Assembly (NCBI GenBank): GCA_036346275.1
Contig: CM070720.1
Coordinates: 13,927,278 to 13,991,277 of the forward strand
From: Otatea glauca
Lineage: Eukaryota; Streptophyta; Magnoliopsida; Poales; Poaceae
DNA: 64,000 nucleotides
Direction of reading: 5' to 3'
Under the pieces are notes generated by a model, which searched no databases, had not been told where the DNA came from, and saw only the letters and a list, made by a program, of their open reading frames with translations. Positions 23,814 through 37,515 of this stretch are shown here, one piece after another (within the stretch, counting starts at the first letter, position 1; the number at the start of each line of letters is the position of its first letter). Made by a program: the position numbers and the translations under genes.

Positions 23814-25752
23814 TGATAGCATCTAGGCACCCCTCAATTCTATCACTGTATTATTATGGTTTTGGTATTGATGACTAAGTTTGTAATACTCAAAGCTTTG
23901 AAGAAAATAAGCTAGAATCTATGATGAAACAAGTTGGGCTAACAAGATTAAGGCAAGATTAAGGTATTCATTTTTTAGTTTATGACTTGGGAGATGATTC
24001 AAGTCAAATAGCCTAGGTATGTTTTCTTTTTGGTTGTCCAAAAGAGGGACTTTGCACAAGCAAATAGGTTGTTAGGCAAAGGCAAAACTAGATCTCTCGG
24101 AGCAAAAGACACTTAGACTTTATCCTTGTGAAATCATATCTCTTAGTACAACGGACCAAACTTTGTCTATCCTTTTCTTCAGTCCGTTGCGTACCTTGAA
24201 ACTATTCTACGTCAAAACTCCCTTTTAATATCTGATTATTAGATATTCGTTTTCATATCCACATATCCTTGATTAAAACTCTCTTTGAAAATTATCCGAT
24301 AGCCAAAGGTTTGCCCATGTATGACGGACCAAAAATATTTAATCCGGTATACATGCAAAAAATCTCTCTTCCATGACGGACCAAAATATCTTCGGTTTCC
24401 CATCTACAGCAGACCAAATATTTGGTCTGGCACCCTTTCAGTTTATAAGTTTTGGCCGGACTGAATCTTTAATGTCCTTTTTAATCGAAACCTAAAATGA
24501 ATTTTCTCTATCTTCAAAAGAATTTTACTCAGGAAACGGACTAAGCATTCGTGTTTAAAATATCTCAGTCCATTCCTAAAATAAAAAGCTTGGATAAAAA
24601 TTTATCTTTATTAAAAAGGTCCTTGGCACCAATCTTCTGGAAAGTCCATGTATGACGGACCAAAAATTTGGTCCGATGTACATGTGTGTCTCTCGTGCTG
24701 CACCAATCTTCCGAAAAGTCCATGTATGACGGACCAAAAATTTGGTCTGACGTACATGTGTCTCTGTGCCAGACCAATCTTCTGAAAAGTCCATGTAGGA
24801 CGGACCAAAAATTTGGTCCGACGTACATAGGTCTCTATGCCAGTCCTATCTTTTAAAGTCCATGTGTAACGGACTAAACAAATTGGTCTGTCGCTCATAT
24901 TGTCTCTCAGTTGTATGCCAGACCAACCTCCTTGAACAACCCATGTACTACGGACCAAAATTTTTGGTCCGTCGTGAACTCTCAAATTTGGTCCGTCATA
25001 CACATATCCAGTATCGCTAGGCACTGATACTTAGTCCGTTATACATGTATATTTCTGTTGTTTCTGACATCTGACACGTCCAACGGCTCCTGTAGCAGGT
25101 GTAACGGCTACTTTCACTCCAAATGGCTATATAAGCATTTCCTAAGCCATCTTCCGAATATATAGATGAACTCCTTACACTTTGGTATTGAAAAATAGCT
25201 CTCATTTTCAAAAAGGAGTCTGTGCTTCATCTTCACACAAAAAATTCTCATACATCTCTAAGTGTGTTAGCTCCAAGTCAGTGTCTAGTTGTGTGAATTG
25301 CAAAGTGAACCAAGAGACAGAACTTGTGCAAAGTTTATTACTCTTGGATCTTAGTGATCCTAGACAAACTTTGAGGAAGTGAGCAGTGTGACTGTCCAAA
25401 GGTGTTTGTGGAAGGCAATCAGATTTGTGAGAGGTTTGGAACTCACCTCACTCGAGTAGTGAAAGAGTTACCTGAGTGATCGCCAGAGCTACTGCGGCTA
25501 GCTCTGGAGAAGCAGAACTTCGAAAGAAGTGCTTCAACGTGGATTAGGAGTGCAGCTCTGAACCACGGGATAAATCTTTGTCTCTCCTGAGTCATTTCGT
25601 TTATTGCTTTCGCTGTTATCTTTAGTTGTTTTTTAATTCTGTATTATCCTTGCAGTAATTTGCTCTTTGATAAATTTAGTTAGTTGTTTAAAATATTTAG
25701 AACTTGTTGAAATTGCCTATTCACCCCCCCTCTAGGCCAACTCGATCCTTCA
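23814..25752 (+). repeat. 3' LTR of element C (1.94 kb)
   Basis: It starts TGATAGCATC directly after a purine tract and ends CCTTCA at 25752, after the CACCCCCCCTCTAGGC motif usual near Copia LTR ends. A TATA box, TATATAAG, lies at 25128-25135. A palindrome-rich array occupies 24640-25010 upstream of it. After 25752 the minus-strand pol of element A resumes at once. Confidence 0.88.
24640..25010. repeat. Palindromic tandem array in the U3 of element C
   Basis: Five units of about 65-80 bp share the core CGGACCAAAAATTTGGTCCG, a near-perfect inverted repeat. The cores lie near 24655, 24726, 24795, 24872 and 24950, with a half-unit near 24985. More diverged copies occur at 24330 and 24378. They lie 120-480 bp upstream of the TATA box, where enhancer or repressor sites would sit. 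Confidence 0.85.
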
Positions 25753-27041
25753 GTTGCACTTCCAGTGCGACCAGAAATCCATTTTCAACAATTCTCAAAT
25801 TAAGCTTCTGGAATTCATTTTGCAACTCAGATTGATCAGTGTAAGCCGAGATGGAGATGAAGTATAGTTTCCGACTAAGGGCGTCGGCTATGAAATTAGC
25901 TTTACCTGGGTGGTAATTAATGCTAAGATAATAGTCTTTTATTAGTTCCAACCATCTTCTTTGTCTAAGGTTCAAATCCGATTGAGTGAAGAAGTATTTC
26001 AGGTTCTTATGATCATTGTATACATTGCATCGATTACCAATGAGGTAATGATGCCAAATTTTTAGAGCATAAACCACAGCTACTAATTCTAAGTCATGGG
26101 TAAGGAAGTTTTGCTCATGGGGACGGAGTTGCCGAGAAGCATATGCTACAGTTCTGGATTCTTGCATCAACATGCATCCAAGACTGTGTCGTGATGCATC
26201 ACAGAAAACGTCAAAACTCTTATGGACGTTGGGCAACACAAGGACATATGTTGTGGTTAGCCTTTTCTTCAATTCTCGGAAACTTAATTCACATTCAGGT
26301 GTCCATTCAAACTTCTTCTCTTTCTTTGATAGCTGAGTCATTGGTCTAGTGATTTTGGAGAAGTTTTCAATAAAGCGGCGATAATATCCCGCTAAAACGA
26401 GAAAACTTCGGATCTGAGGAACAGATTGGGTTGTTCCCAGGCTTGAATAGCTTGAATTTTACTGGGGTCAACAGAAGTTCCTCCTTCTGAAAAAATATGA
26501 CCAAGGAATGCGATTTCTTTCAGCCAGAAATCACAGTTTTCAAATTTGGCATAAAGTCGGTTGACTCAAAGATTTTCAAGAACCATGTGCAAATGTTGCG
26601 CATGTTCTTCTTCAGATTTAGAATGGATGAGAATATCATCGATGAATACGACGACGAACATGTCCAAGTACTCCATAAAGACCTTATTCATAAGGATATA
26701 AAACTTGCGGGAGCATTGGTTAGTCCGAAGGACATCACAACGTACTCAAAGAGACCATATCAGGTGGTAAATGCAGTTTTTGGAATATCACAGGGTCTGA
26801 TTTTTAATTGGTAGTACCCATATCTTAAATCAATCTTTGAAAAGACTCGAGCACCACTCAATTGATCAAATAGATCATCAATGTGAGGAAGAGGATATTT
26901 ATTTTTGATGGTGACATCATTTAAAGCACGATAATCTATGCACATGCATAGACTACCATCCTTTTTGTTAAAAAATAGAACTGGGCTTCCCCAAGGAGAT
27001 GAACTGGGGCGAATGAATCCTTTATCCAATTGTTCTTTAAT
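25753..27041 (-). pseudogene. RT and RNase H domains of element A (frameshifted)
   Basis: On the minus strand RT begins with DKGFIRPSSSPWGSPV and CIDYRALN (27026-26930). It continues with KIDLRYGYYQL and PKTAF (to about 26760), then MSFGLTNAPA and the catalytic FIDDIL near 26660-26635. FLGH and the connection region follow. A second long frame from 26341 encodes the RNase H domain: CDASRHSLGCMLMQ, THDLELVAVVYAL, then HPGKANFIADALSR. The frame ends in foreign sequence at the junction with element C. Frameshifts lie near 26740, 26560 and 26350. Confidence 0.9.
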
Positions 27042-27675
27042 TTATTTCTTAAGTTCAACCAGTTCAGTTGGGGCCATTCGGTAAGGGCGTTTAGAAATTG
27101 GAGCTGTTCCGGGAATAAGATTGATAACAAACTCCATATCTCTATCTGGAGGTAAACCTGGTAGCTCATTTGGAAAAACATCTGGATAATCACAAACTAT
27201 AGGTACTTGAGAATGTTCTTTTAATGAGGTAGAACAAAGGAACGATTGGTGAGGTGATTTGTCTTGGTTATAGGAGAATTCTACCATAATTTCTTCTGGG
27301 CTTAACAAGGATATGAATCGATTAGCACAATCTATACAGCCTTTTATGCTTGGATAACCAATCCATACCAAGAATTATATCTAAGCCTTGAGTTTCAATG
27401 ACGATGAGATCAACATAAAATAATACTCTATTTATTTCAATGCTGACTCTAGGGCAAAGACTGGTAGTTTTAGTTTTGGCTCCAGGAGAAGATATTATCA
27501 TGATAGTAGGCAAAAGATCAACAGGAATTTTATTTTGATCAACAAATTTCTTAGAAATGAAAGAATGCGAAGCTCCAGAATCAAATAAGACCAAAGTTGG
27601 AATGGAGTGGACTAGCAATGTACCTTTCACCACGTCAGGTGCCTCGTTTGCCTCCTCAGTGGTCACATGATGCAA
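27042..27675 (-). pseudogene. Protease and protease-RT linker of element A
   Basis: The protease active site LFDSGASHSF is intact (about 27587-27558), followed by the C-terminal motif ILGMDWLSKHK (near 27372-27340). A second overlapping frame (27371-27042) carries the linker VCDYPDVFPNELPGLPP and the start of RT (PISKRPYRM). This frame ends at a TAA where a CAA (glutamine) codon is expected in the KKQIKEQL block. It is one of two apparent C-to-T nonsense changes in this element. Confidence 0.88.
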
Positions 27676-27817
27676 GCGACCACGAGTAGGTCCTTGAGCA
27701 TTATTAGGGGTTGTCCTGTCAGGTTGTGGTCCTCCAAATCCTTGTGGGTGACCTGGGGGTCGTTGCTAGCCCCCTGGAATTACTGTTGAGCTGAGATTCT
27801 ATTGGGACATTTATTAC

Positions 27818-28963
27818 CTAATGTCCACGTTCAATGCAGTGGAAACAGGTCACATTGGCCGTTGGGTTTTGGGAACCCAAAGGCCGTTTTCCAACATTAC
27901 TAGTGGAGCGTGCAGGAGGCTTTTGGCGAGAAGCTTGAGGTCGAGGTGCTTGACCTTGACGTCTTCGCTGAAATGGTGGAGCAGAAGATTTGGGATTGGA
28001 TGATTGCCCAAATCGTGGTTTGGGAGGATTAACATTAATATTCTTTCTAGCCATCCACTTTCGCTTACGCGACTCTGAAATTGTTCGAGTGCCTTGCTCA
28101 ACTTGAAGGGCTTTGTCCACCAGAGTTTGGAAGTCATGGATATCATGAGCCACAAGGGTCCACTTAATTTCATCATTCAAATGGTCCCTGAAACGCTCAA
28201 CCCTCTTTTCTTCAGTGGTGACTTCAAAGGGAGCATATCGAGCCAAATAATTGAAGCGATGGAGATACTCCACCACTGTCATGTTGCCTTGACGAAGATT
28301 AAGGAATTCCCTTTTCTTGAATTCCATCAAACTAGACGGAATGTGAGTTTTGCGAAAAGCTTCCTTAAAAGCTTCCCAAGAGATAGCTTGATCTTGAGGC
28401 ACTATGGCCTGATGATTTTCCCACCAAGCTACTGCAGCTCCTTGCAGCCGGTAGGACGTGTAGAGTACCTTCTCTTGGTCATTGCCTTGGGCAATGGCCA
28501 ATTTACTCTCGACTGAACGAAGCCAGTCGTCAGCTTCCAAAGGATCAGTTATGGAAGAAAAAATGGGAGGTCGAGTTTTAAGAAACTCGTTTAGTTTGGA
28601 GTAATAGGAAGTGTTTCCATTGACAACTTTAGCAATGGCTGTGCCAATATTGACAGTATTCTGAACCATCTGTTGGAGAAGGATAGTGTGCGTCTGGCGA
28701 TTCTACTCAATCATGGCAAGCACTTGAGCCATTGTCGGGGGTTTAGGTAATTGATCTTCTGGAATTGGGTTTGGTTGACTTTGAGGAGGAGGTGGATTAT
28801 TGCGATTGGCAGGTTGAGATGATGAGGCTCTTGCTGAGGGATGCATTGGATTTGATTGAGCTGGAGTTGGAATTACATTCCTTTGAGATTGGGTCTCAGG
28901 AGTAGCCTCACTCTCCAAAAGATGACTAAGAGATCGTGTTATCGGATCCTCCATTTGTAACAA
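27818..28963 (-). pseudogene. gag: gag of element A (one amber codon, damaged zinc knuckle)
   Basis: The start is the ATG at 28963 (minus). The N-terminal 86 residues are proline/serine/glutamine-rich and stop at a TAG (28703-28705) that stands where CAG is expected in MIEQNRQTH. The frame continues directly as an intact 280-codon capsid region. That region contains the retrotransposon-gag motifs ADDWLRSVE, AAVAWWENH, ISWEAFKEAF, LRQGNMTVVEYLHRFN and LARYAPF (28600-28240). A basic proline-rich linker leads to a CCHC zinc knuckle, CFHCIERGH, whose second half is destroyed by a stop and an indel near 27818. Apart from these it is well preserved. Confidence 0.9.
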
Positions 28964-29918
28964 GAATAATTTTATTACATTGACAAGTATATACTCATGC
29001 TACTTCAAGGATCATCTCATCGACAATTTTCACTTCAAAGTTATATTAGCGAGAGATATCCATAAGATAACACGAAAGGGAATTTTCGAACAAGAGGTCA
29101 TACAATACCAAAAAGGTCACAAATATTTATATATATATGTATATGTATTACAAACTGACTGACACATTTTTTACATAAAACTACTGCCTCAAACATATAA
29201 CATAAGATTCTACTACTCCCTTAATCAGAATCGCTAGATATAATCCATACACCTCGAACTACTGGATAGGGTGGTGGTGAATCTATATCACAACTACTTT
29301 TCGAAATGGAGGGTAAATGTAGAGGTTTTGCACTCCAACAGGTTGGAATTGACGGAAATACTCGCGTCCATTGCCAACTCGACGTCTTGGTTCTTTTGCT
29401 GGATTTTGAGATCCCATATAGGCCTCATATGAACGGACATATGTCTTCATATTAATATGATGCGCTTTGCATATCCGGCGCATAAGCTTACGTCCTGACT
29501 CTTGAATTGCTTCATGATTAGATTCATTATGGTGCTTCACATTATGATGCAATTTTTGGCCTTCAAGTGTTGTAGTGGTATAACTATAAACTTTATATCC
29601 AAATTGGGTTTGCTTGATATCAAAAATAGGTGCATGCTTTTTATAACTTAAATTTTCAGCCAACTCTTTTGCAATATGAGTCCAGTTTATATTTTTAGCC
29701 ATCTTGAATTATTATAAAAGAGAAATAATTAGCAACCGCGCAATAATATAATAATTTGAAATGCAAGAAAAGGATTACAATAATTATTTTTCTCTCACTA
29801 TGCCATTTTCTTTTTTTTATTTCAAAAGGTTTGCAATGTCGTGAAAACCTTAACTTTTATGTTAAATAATCACGAATGCAATCCAAGGAATACAAAAAAT
29901 TCTCAAAACCCAAAAGTT
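28964..29918 (-). other. Leader of element A with no visible primer site
   Basis: This 955-bp interval lies between gag and the truncated 5' LTR. I find no tRNA-Met primer complement. It contains an open 139-codon frame at 29283-29702 (listed separately); the rest is AT-rich without clear features. Confidence 0.6.
29283..29702 (-). CDS. Unidentified 139-codon ORF in the leader of element A
   Basis: The ORF starts ATG at 29702 on the minus strand and is uninterrupted, beginning MAKNINWTHIAKEL. The middle is rich in histidine, lysine and asparagine (HHNVKHHNESNHEAIQ), followed by RRICKAHHINMKTYVRSYEAYMGSQ and a basic C-terminal third. I recognise no catalytic motif, zinc-finger spacing or membrane segment. 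Natural-looking composition and an intact frame within an otherwise broken element suggest real coding origin, either as an element-specific leader ORF or as captured DNA. It begins about 215 bp inside the LTR breakpoint at 29919. Confidence 0.4.
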   Translation of the reverse strand: MAKNINWTHIAKELAENLSYKKHAPIFDIKQTQFGYKVYSYTTTTLEGQKLHHNVKHHNESNHEAIQESGRKLMRRICKAHHINMKTYVRSYEAYMGSQNPAKEPRRRVGNGREYFRQFQPVGVQNLYIYPPFRKVVVI

Positions 29919-32547
<2,629 letters not shown>

Positions 32548-32967
32548 ACGAGGGGATGAGACTTAGCAAGATGCTCCTGGTGTCAAGGGGGCAAGCCCAG
32601 GAGATGATAAATGATGAACAAAGCTTGTGTGATTGTGGTCTATGGTGCAAAAGAAATTCATCCTTCTTTTGCCGCTGTACAACATAATATGTACCACCTA
32701 CTGATAAGCTGTGGATGATTCAATTATTTATGTCAGCTCCTAGCTGATCTCACTTGGTAATAGAAAATGGTGATTATATGTCCTTGTGCCCATATCTATT
32801 CTTTTTAGACCAAACTAACCTGCTACATACTTCATCTGGATTTGTTTTGCGAGGCTTCATCTGTGTTTTGATCTGGAATTTACTCTCCCAAAGGTTTTGG
32901 AAGGAATTTTAAATTTTTTGTCCTTTCGACTTTGAAAAAAAAAAGCTTGTCTAAGCACACTAGGCAT
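32548..32967. other. Host DNA between elements A and D
   Basis: Apart from the ACGAG duplication this is single-copy-looking DNA continuous with 1197 before element A inserted. It lacks long ORFs and resembles a 3' UTR or intergenic segment. An A-run near 32935-32942 precedes the CACTA end. Confidence 0.5.
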
Positions 32968-33270
32968 CACTACTACAGAACAGCCAATCCTTGCCGGCAT
33001 ATCACTGCCGGTTAGGACCGAGCCGACAGTGATAACGTATCTCTGCCGGTTCGAAAGTTAAGTTGGGGGGGAGAACTTATCACTGCCGGTTCATGCAACC
33101 AACCGGCAGTAAAAAGCAAGATATCACTGCCGGTTTGAGACAACAACCGGCGGAGATATATCTCTGCCGGGTCGTTCTTAAACCGGCAGTGATATTATCT
33201 TCCCGCGCAATATGTTTTTCGCGCGCATTCAAAGCTTATCACTGCCGGTTCTGCGCAGAACCAGCGATGA
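32968..33270. repeat. Left terminal inverted repeat and subterminal array of element D
   Basis: The 16-bp TIR at 32968-32983 is followed by about eleven copies of TATCACTGCCGGTT or its complement AACCGGCAGTGATA, arranged as head-to-head pairs with short unrelated loops. In En/Spm such sites bind the element-encoded TNPA protein; binding here is inferred. Confidence 0.9.
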
Positions 33271-33709
33271 TAAGTCTTTATATTGAGACCCTACCTCCCG
33301 ACCGATCGAGCAAAGACAGAGGCGCCTGTCTTTGCTCGATTTGTAGATTGCAACGATCTGCTGCCGAAAAATTTGTTAAAATTTGTATTGTACTTCTTTT
33401 CGAGGTTAGTAATTTGATCTCTATTTTTGTAAATAATAAAAAATTGCCACGTGGATTTTTACATAATGAAAAAAGGTGTATTTTCAAATGTTGAAATAAT
33501 AAAAACTTGTTAGATGGATATTTACCTAATAAAAAAATGTTGATATATTTTAATGTACTCAAAGTATATCCTAAGTACTTACAATTTTTTCCAAATTTGT
33601 AAATAATAAGGAATTGCAAGATGGATATTGACGCAATGAAAAAAAGATTGATATATTTTGATATAGTCTAAATATATCCTAACTATTTACAATTATTTTC
33701 ATTTTTTAC
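33271..33709 (+). other. Leader exon and start of leader intron of the element D transposase gene
   Basis: A TATATTG near 33278 and pyrimidine-rich text resemble a promoter and 5' UTR. A possible splice donor, CGAGGTTAGTAA, lies near 33400. From 33400 onward the DNA is AT-rich and shows 2-3 diverged tandem copies of about 120-150 bp with the words GTAAATAATAA, GATGGATATTTAC and TTGATATATTTTAAT. The same words resume at 44754 after element E. Confidence 0.45.
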
Positions 33710-35346
33710 TGAAGGACCATGTGGAGGTCCATCCATATTTGTGATGAGTATTTGACTTTATATGAGCAAGGTGTGCTCAAGTTTGAGTTTGATTTGGATT
33801 GATTTTCAAAATGAAGCAATTTGAGTTGTTTTTGCCAGGAGTGGCAGTACCGGTCGTATGGACGCGGTAGTGATGAGTTGCATGGTTTATTGCACATCTT
33901 TGTGGGCATTGCTATGTGAGGAGTTTCCTTGTTTTTGATGGTTGCAGGACGACGGTGCTAGGTCATGGTGAGGCGAAGGATGACCGGGACAAGGCGAGGA
34001 GCGTCGGAGGTCCAGACGGTTGGGAGATCGCCGGAAGATGATCGGAGACGGAGTCCGAGCAAGTCAAGAAGACAAGGAAAGGAGATGATGCTAGCTAGAT
34101 GCCGCGTGGATCAATGAGGGCCATCGGATTGCGGTCTAGTTGATAGGTTAGCGGGTCTAGGTAGTATGCTTTGAAAACCGTGCAAGAAAACCCGGTATGT
34201 GTGTGGGTTTTGGGTTAGCCCTTGCATGGCTGTGTGTGTGGGTTAATCCTAGCCCTTAGATGAGTGCTCTAGGGTTGAGGGACTCATCCAAGGGTGGTAT
34301 GTGGCCCAAGAGTAGTATAAATAGGGGTGGAGGGGTAGCCTCCTCTCCTTGAAGGTGTTGAGGTTTTTGATGCTCATTTGAGCTTTGCCCACATGAATGT
34401 GAGGCTTTGTAACCTCCCCTTCTAGAAATGAAAGTTTTATCCATCCACCTCTGAATTTATTTTATGATTTACATTATGTCTTTACTTTACGCAATTTAAA
34501 TTCAGCATTTACTTTCCCGCAATTACATTCTCGCAATTTACTTTCATGTAATTTGGATTTGCCTCCCCTCATTCTAAATGCTGCTGATCTTGGATGTTTT
34601 GAGTGTGTTCATATGGTTTTACATCTCTTTTGCACTCTTGGGTTGAGTAGAGAACATCTTTTCTTTCAAGTTCCAACTTTGTTCTGAACTTGTTCTTCGC
34701 GCAGCAGTCAGTGTTTGATTTTTGTAAAAATATAGAAAAATCCTTTTTGAGTGATTCTTGTTGGAGGAGGTGCGCGACTCTGATATCCGCTTGCAGAAAA
34801 ATTTTGGAGTTCACTTGTTGTAGCGTTTGGGCGCCATGAGGTGAAAACCGAGCCCCAAATGTTCTGCTCGAAGTTCTTGACCAGACTGTGTTCTTCGATT
34901 TTTCGTGTTTTTCTGTAAGGCTTTTGAGGAGAAATTTGGTGGAGTTCTTCAAGACTCTGATGCTCACAGGAGAAAAAGTCTCAAAATTTTGTGAGCTACA
35001 GAAACCCACCAACCTCCTGTGCAAATTGAGGACAAGTTCTGGGAATTCTGCTTTTGCTTTTCTGAAAGTGACTTTTGTGATTTGAATTGATGTCCTTTCT
35101 AAAAGCAAGAGTTTGAATTGATTCCTCTTTATCTTGGACACTAGACAACCAGGATTGTGACTCAAAAATCCCCACATATTTTATGGTACTTATCCATGCA
35201 AGCTTGGGGTACACATAGTTGTCTAGTTTTTCGGGTTTTTCACAATTCCTTTTGAGCGATCTTGTCGAGGTTTTTGTTGGAGTATTTTGGGGGAATTTTT
35301 ATTTGCGACCATTCACCCCCCCTCTGTTCGCTATTTCGGTCCTTCA
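33710..35346 (+). repeat. 5' LTR of element E
   Basis: 1637 bp, TG...CA, TATA box TATAAATAGG at 34315-34324. The minus-strand ORF of about 200 codons over 34569-35177 is mirrored in the other LTR and is not a gene. Confidence 0.95.
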
Positions 35347-35348
35347 AT

Positions 35349-35361
35349 TGGTATGAGAGCC
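35349..35361 (+). promoter_or_regulatory. Primer-binding site of element E (tRNA-iMet)
   Basis: TGGTATGAGAGCC starts 2 bp after the LTR and matches the initiator-Met site with one C-to-G change. Confidence 0.88.
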
Positions 35362-35401
35362 GGTTTTGCTCTTCCATAGATCTTGACCGGTCTCAAGAGC
35401 C

Positions 35402-37515
35402 ATGGCGACGGACAAATATTCCACCAAGCCTCCAATCTTTAATGGAGTTGATTTTCCTTTTTGGAAGTGCCGGATGGAGTCATACATCACTGCCCAGGGC
35501 TACCTGATATGGCAGAAGGTGAAACTCCCGTATGAGGTTCCTGCTGATGAAAATGTCACGGCCATCAATATGGTTGACGTTGAGGCGAATGCTAAGGCAA
35601 GGAACATTCTCATACAGGGTCTTAGCCATGTGAGTATGATAGGATTTTCACCTTCGCTCCGCTCACGAGATTTGGGTAACCCTCGATGCTTACCATGAGG
35701 GCTCTACTCAAATCAAGGCGTGAGGCAGATCAGTTCAAGCGCGAGTACAACAAGTTTGATCAACGCTACCGGTGAGAGTCTCGACGAGTGTTTTGGTCGG
35801 TTTACAAAGATTTTGAGCGACCTCCGAGCGATTGGTTGCATATACCGACTCGGACAATGCTCGGCATTTCTTGACCGCACTCGACCTTGGGTTTGGGAGA
35901 TGAAGGTGACCACCATCAAGGACACCACCGACTTATCGACTCGACTCTTGACGGGCTTTATTCCGCCTCAAGACTCATGAGATCGATGTCGTCTCTCGGA
36001 AGACGAAATCTCATCGATGGCTTTGGTCACCGATCCCATTGGATCTTCTTCTTCCGATCCTTCTATTGGTTTCTCTCTTCCGCCCTTTGCGAGCTAGCGA
36101 TGACCAAGCTGGAAAAATTTCCGGAAAATGAGCTTGCTCTTCTCGCCGCAAGTTTTCTCATGCATACAAGAGGGTGAGAGAGAGGAAGAGAGGTGGCATG
36201 ATCACCGCTTGAGTGTGGTGGCCCCAACCACATTGGCGAACTGTCCCAAGCTGGAGAAGGGCAAGAATGACGTTGGCGGTTCGGGCAAGAACGACTACAC
36301 CGACAAGAACCGCAACAAGAAGCCTCCGGTTCGTGAACCGGCGCACGAGAAGAAGTACCGCAACTTCTCCAAGAACAAGAAGCTCTTCCACCGCGTCCTT
36401 GCGCGCTTGACGACATCAACCTCTCCGACACGGAGACATGGAGCGACGAGGGCAAGGATGATCCGCAAGAGAAGAAAGGCGCGCGACTTCTCGGCATGTG
36501 CTTCATGGCCGACACCAACGACATCGCGACTCAGAGCTCTACAAATGACTCGGACGAGGTACCCTCCTATGACCAGCTCAACGAAGCTTTACGCAAATTA
36601 GGAAAATTTCATGCTAGAGCTAGAGCTAGGTGTACTGAGCTTGAGAAGGAAGTAGGTACCTTGACTCGGAGTTAGCTTCACTTAGATCTTCTCCCTCCCG
36701 AGTCACTGATGATTGCTCTTTGTGTGATGCTATTCTTGTGGAGTTGGAGAACCTAAGGACCATACATGATAGTGTGCTTGTTGAACTTGATGGTCTTAGG
36801 TTGAAGAATGCTAGCACTAGTTATGTTGATGCTATTCCTGTTGAGGCTAGTTTTCTTCATGCTCACTCCACTCCATCATGCTCTAATTGCCCTAAATTGC
36901 TTGCCGAAATTGATGCCATGAGCGAACACCTTAGGAAGCTTTCTGCTAGAAACAATGAACTTGAATCACATGCTTCTAAGGACCCAGTCAGCTCATGTGA
37001 GGGTTGTAAGCAATTAAAACTTGACAATGAAACCCTGAATGTCAAGTGTGCTAAACTTGCTAAGGACTTACTAGATAAGTCACAAAAATATTGCTTGCGA
37101 TGTCTATCGAGATTGTGGGGACTTGGATAAAATCCATGTCGAGCTTAGGAAGAAATTAGAAGACCAAGCCTATAGAATTAGAGATGCTCCTTGCGTTTCT
37201 TGTAAGGCCCTCAAGATTGAGGCAGCCGTGCTGAGGGAGAAAAATGCACGTGCTGAGAGAGCTCATCTTTCTGGTTCTTCTTCCTCTCCTTCCCCCTGTT
37301 CTTCTTGTGCTTCTTTCTTCCGAGATTGCCAAGATCTTATGAGCACTCTCGAGAAGTTTGTTGGAGGCAAGAAGAAGCTCAATCTTATTCTAGACCAATC
37401 CAAGATTAGTAGATTCAATCAAGGTCTAGGATTTGATCCCTTGAGCACGCCGGCGCATCCTCCCACCATAGTGCGCGGCTCCAAGAGTGGTGAGATTGTG
37501 GTAGCTCCTGAGTGA
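35402..37515 (+). pseudogene. gag: gag of element E with coiled-coil CxxC extension (broken)
   Basis: The start codon at 35402 opens MATDKYSTKPPIFNGVDFPF, the typical Sirevirus/Copia Gag N-terminus. The capsid part (UBN2-like) runs in pieces to about 36170, including a LERLY-like segment lost to shifts near 35640, 35710 and 35760. A basic K/R/N-rich stretch follows (36230-36400). The distal part, 36600-37515, encodes long helices with evenly placed cysteine pairs (CSNC, CEGC, CVSC, CSSC) and heptad-like leucines, suggesting oligomerisation. A stop near 37110 separates two frames. The final block KLNLILDQSK precedes protease. Confidence 0.75.

Larger units (their letters stand above)
18205..25752 (+). 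mobile_element. Element C: 5'-truncated Ty1/Copia Sirevirus with envelope-like ORF
   Basis: Only the 3' portion is present: the end of RT, RNase H, a spacer with a small TATA-driven ORF, a long env-like ORF, several purine tracts, and a 1.94-kb 3' LTR. Known Sirevirus hallmarks are seen: a GATGCCAAAGGGGGAG purine tract, repeated purine tracts before the LTR, an ORF after pol, and palindromic repeats in the LTR. The 5' LTR, gag, protease, integrase and most of RT are missing. Element A lost its integrase core at the same junction, so one deletion probably removed both. The right junction with element A is exact at 25752/25753; no TSD can be checked. Confidence 0.85.

Noticed and set aside
32968..33270. 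Regularly spaced short repeats that might recall a CRISPR array
   Set aside because: The motifs alternate in orientation, have variable spacing, and lie at both ends of an element with CACTA TIRs and a 3-bp duplication; they are transposase-binding type subterminal repeats in plant DNA.
34569..35177. Minus-strand ORF of about 200 codons, repeated at 43915-44584
   Set aside because: It lies wholly inside the LTRs of element E, opposite to transcription, is broken differently in the two copies, and has no recognisable domain.
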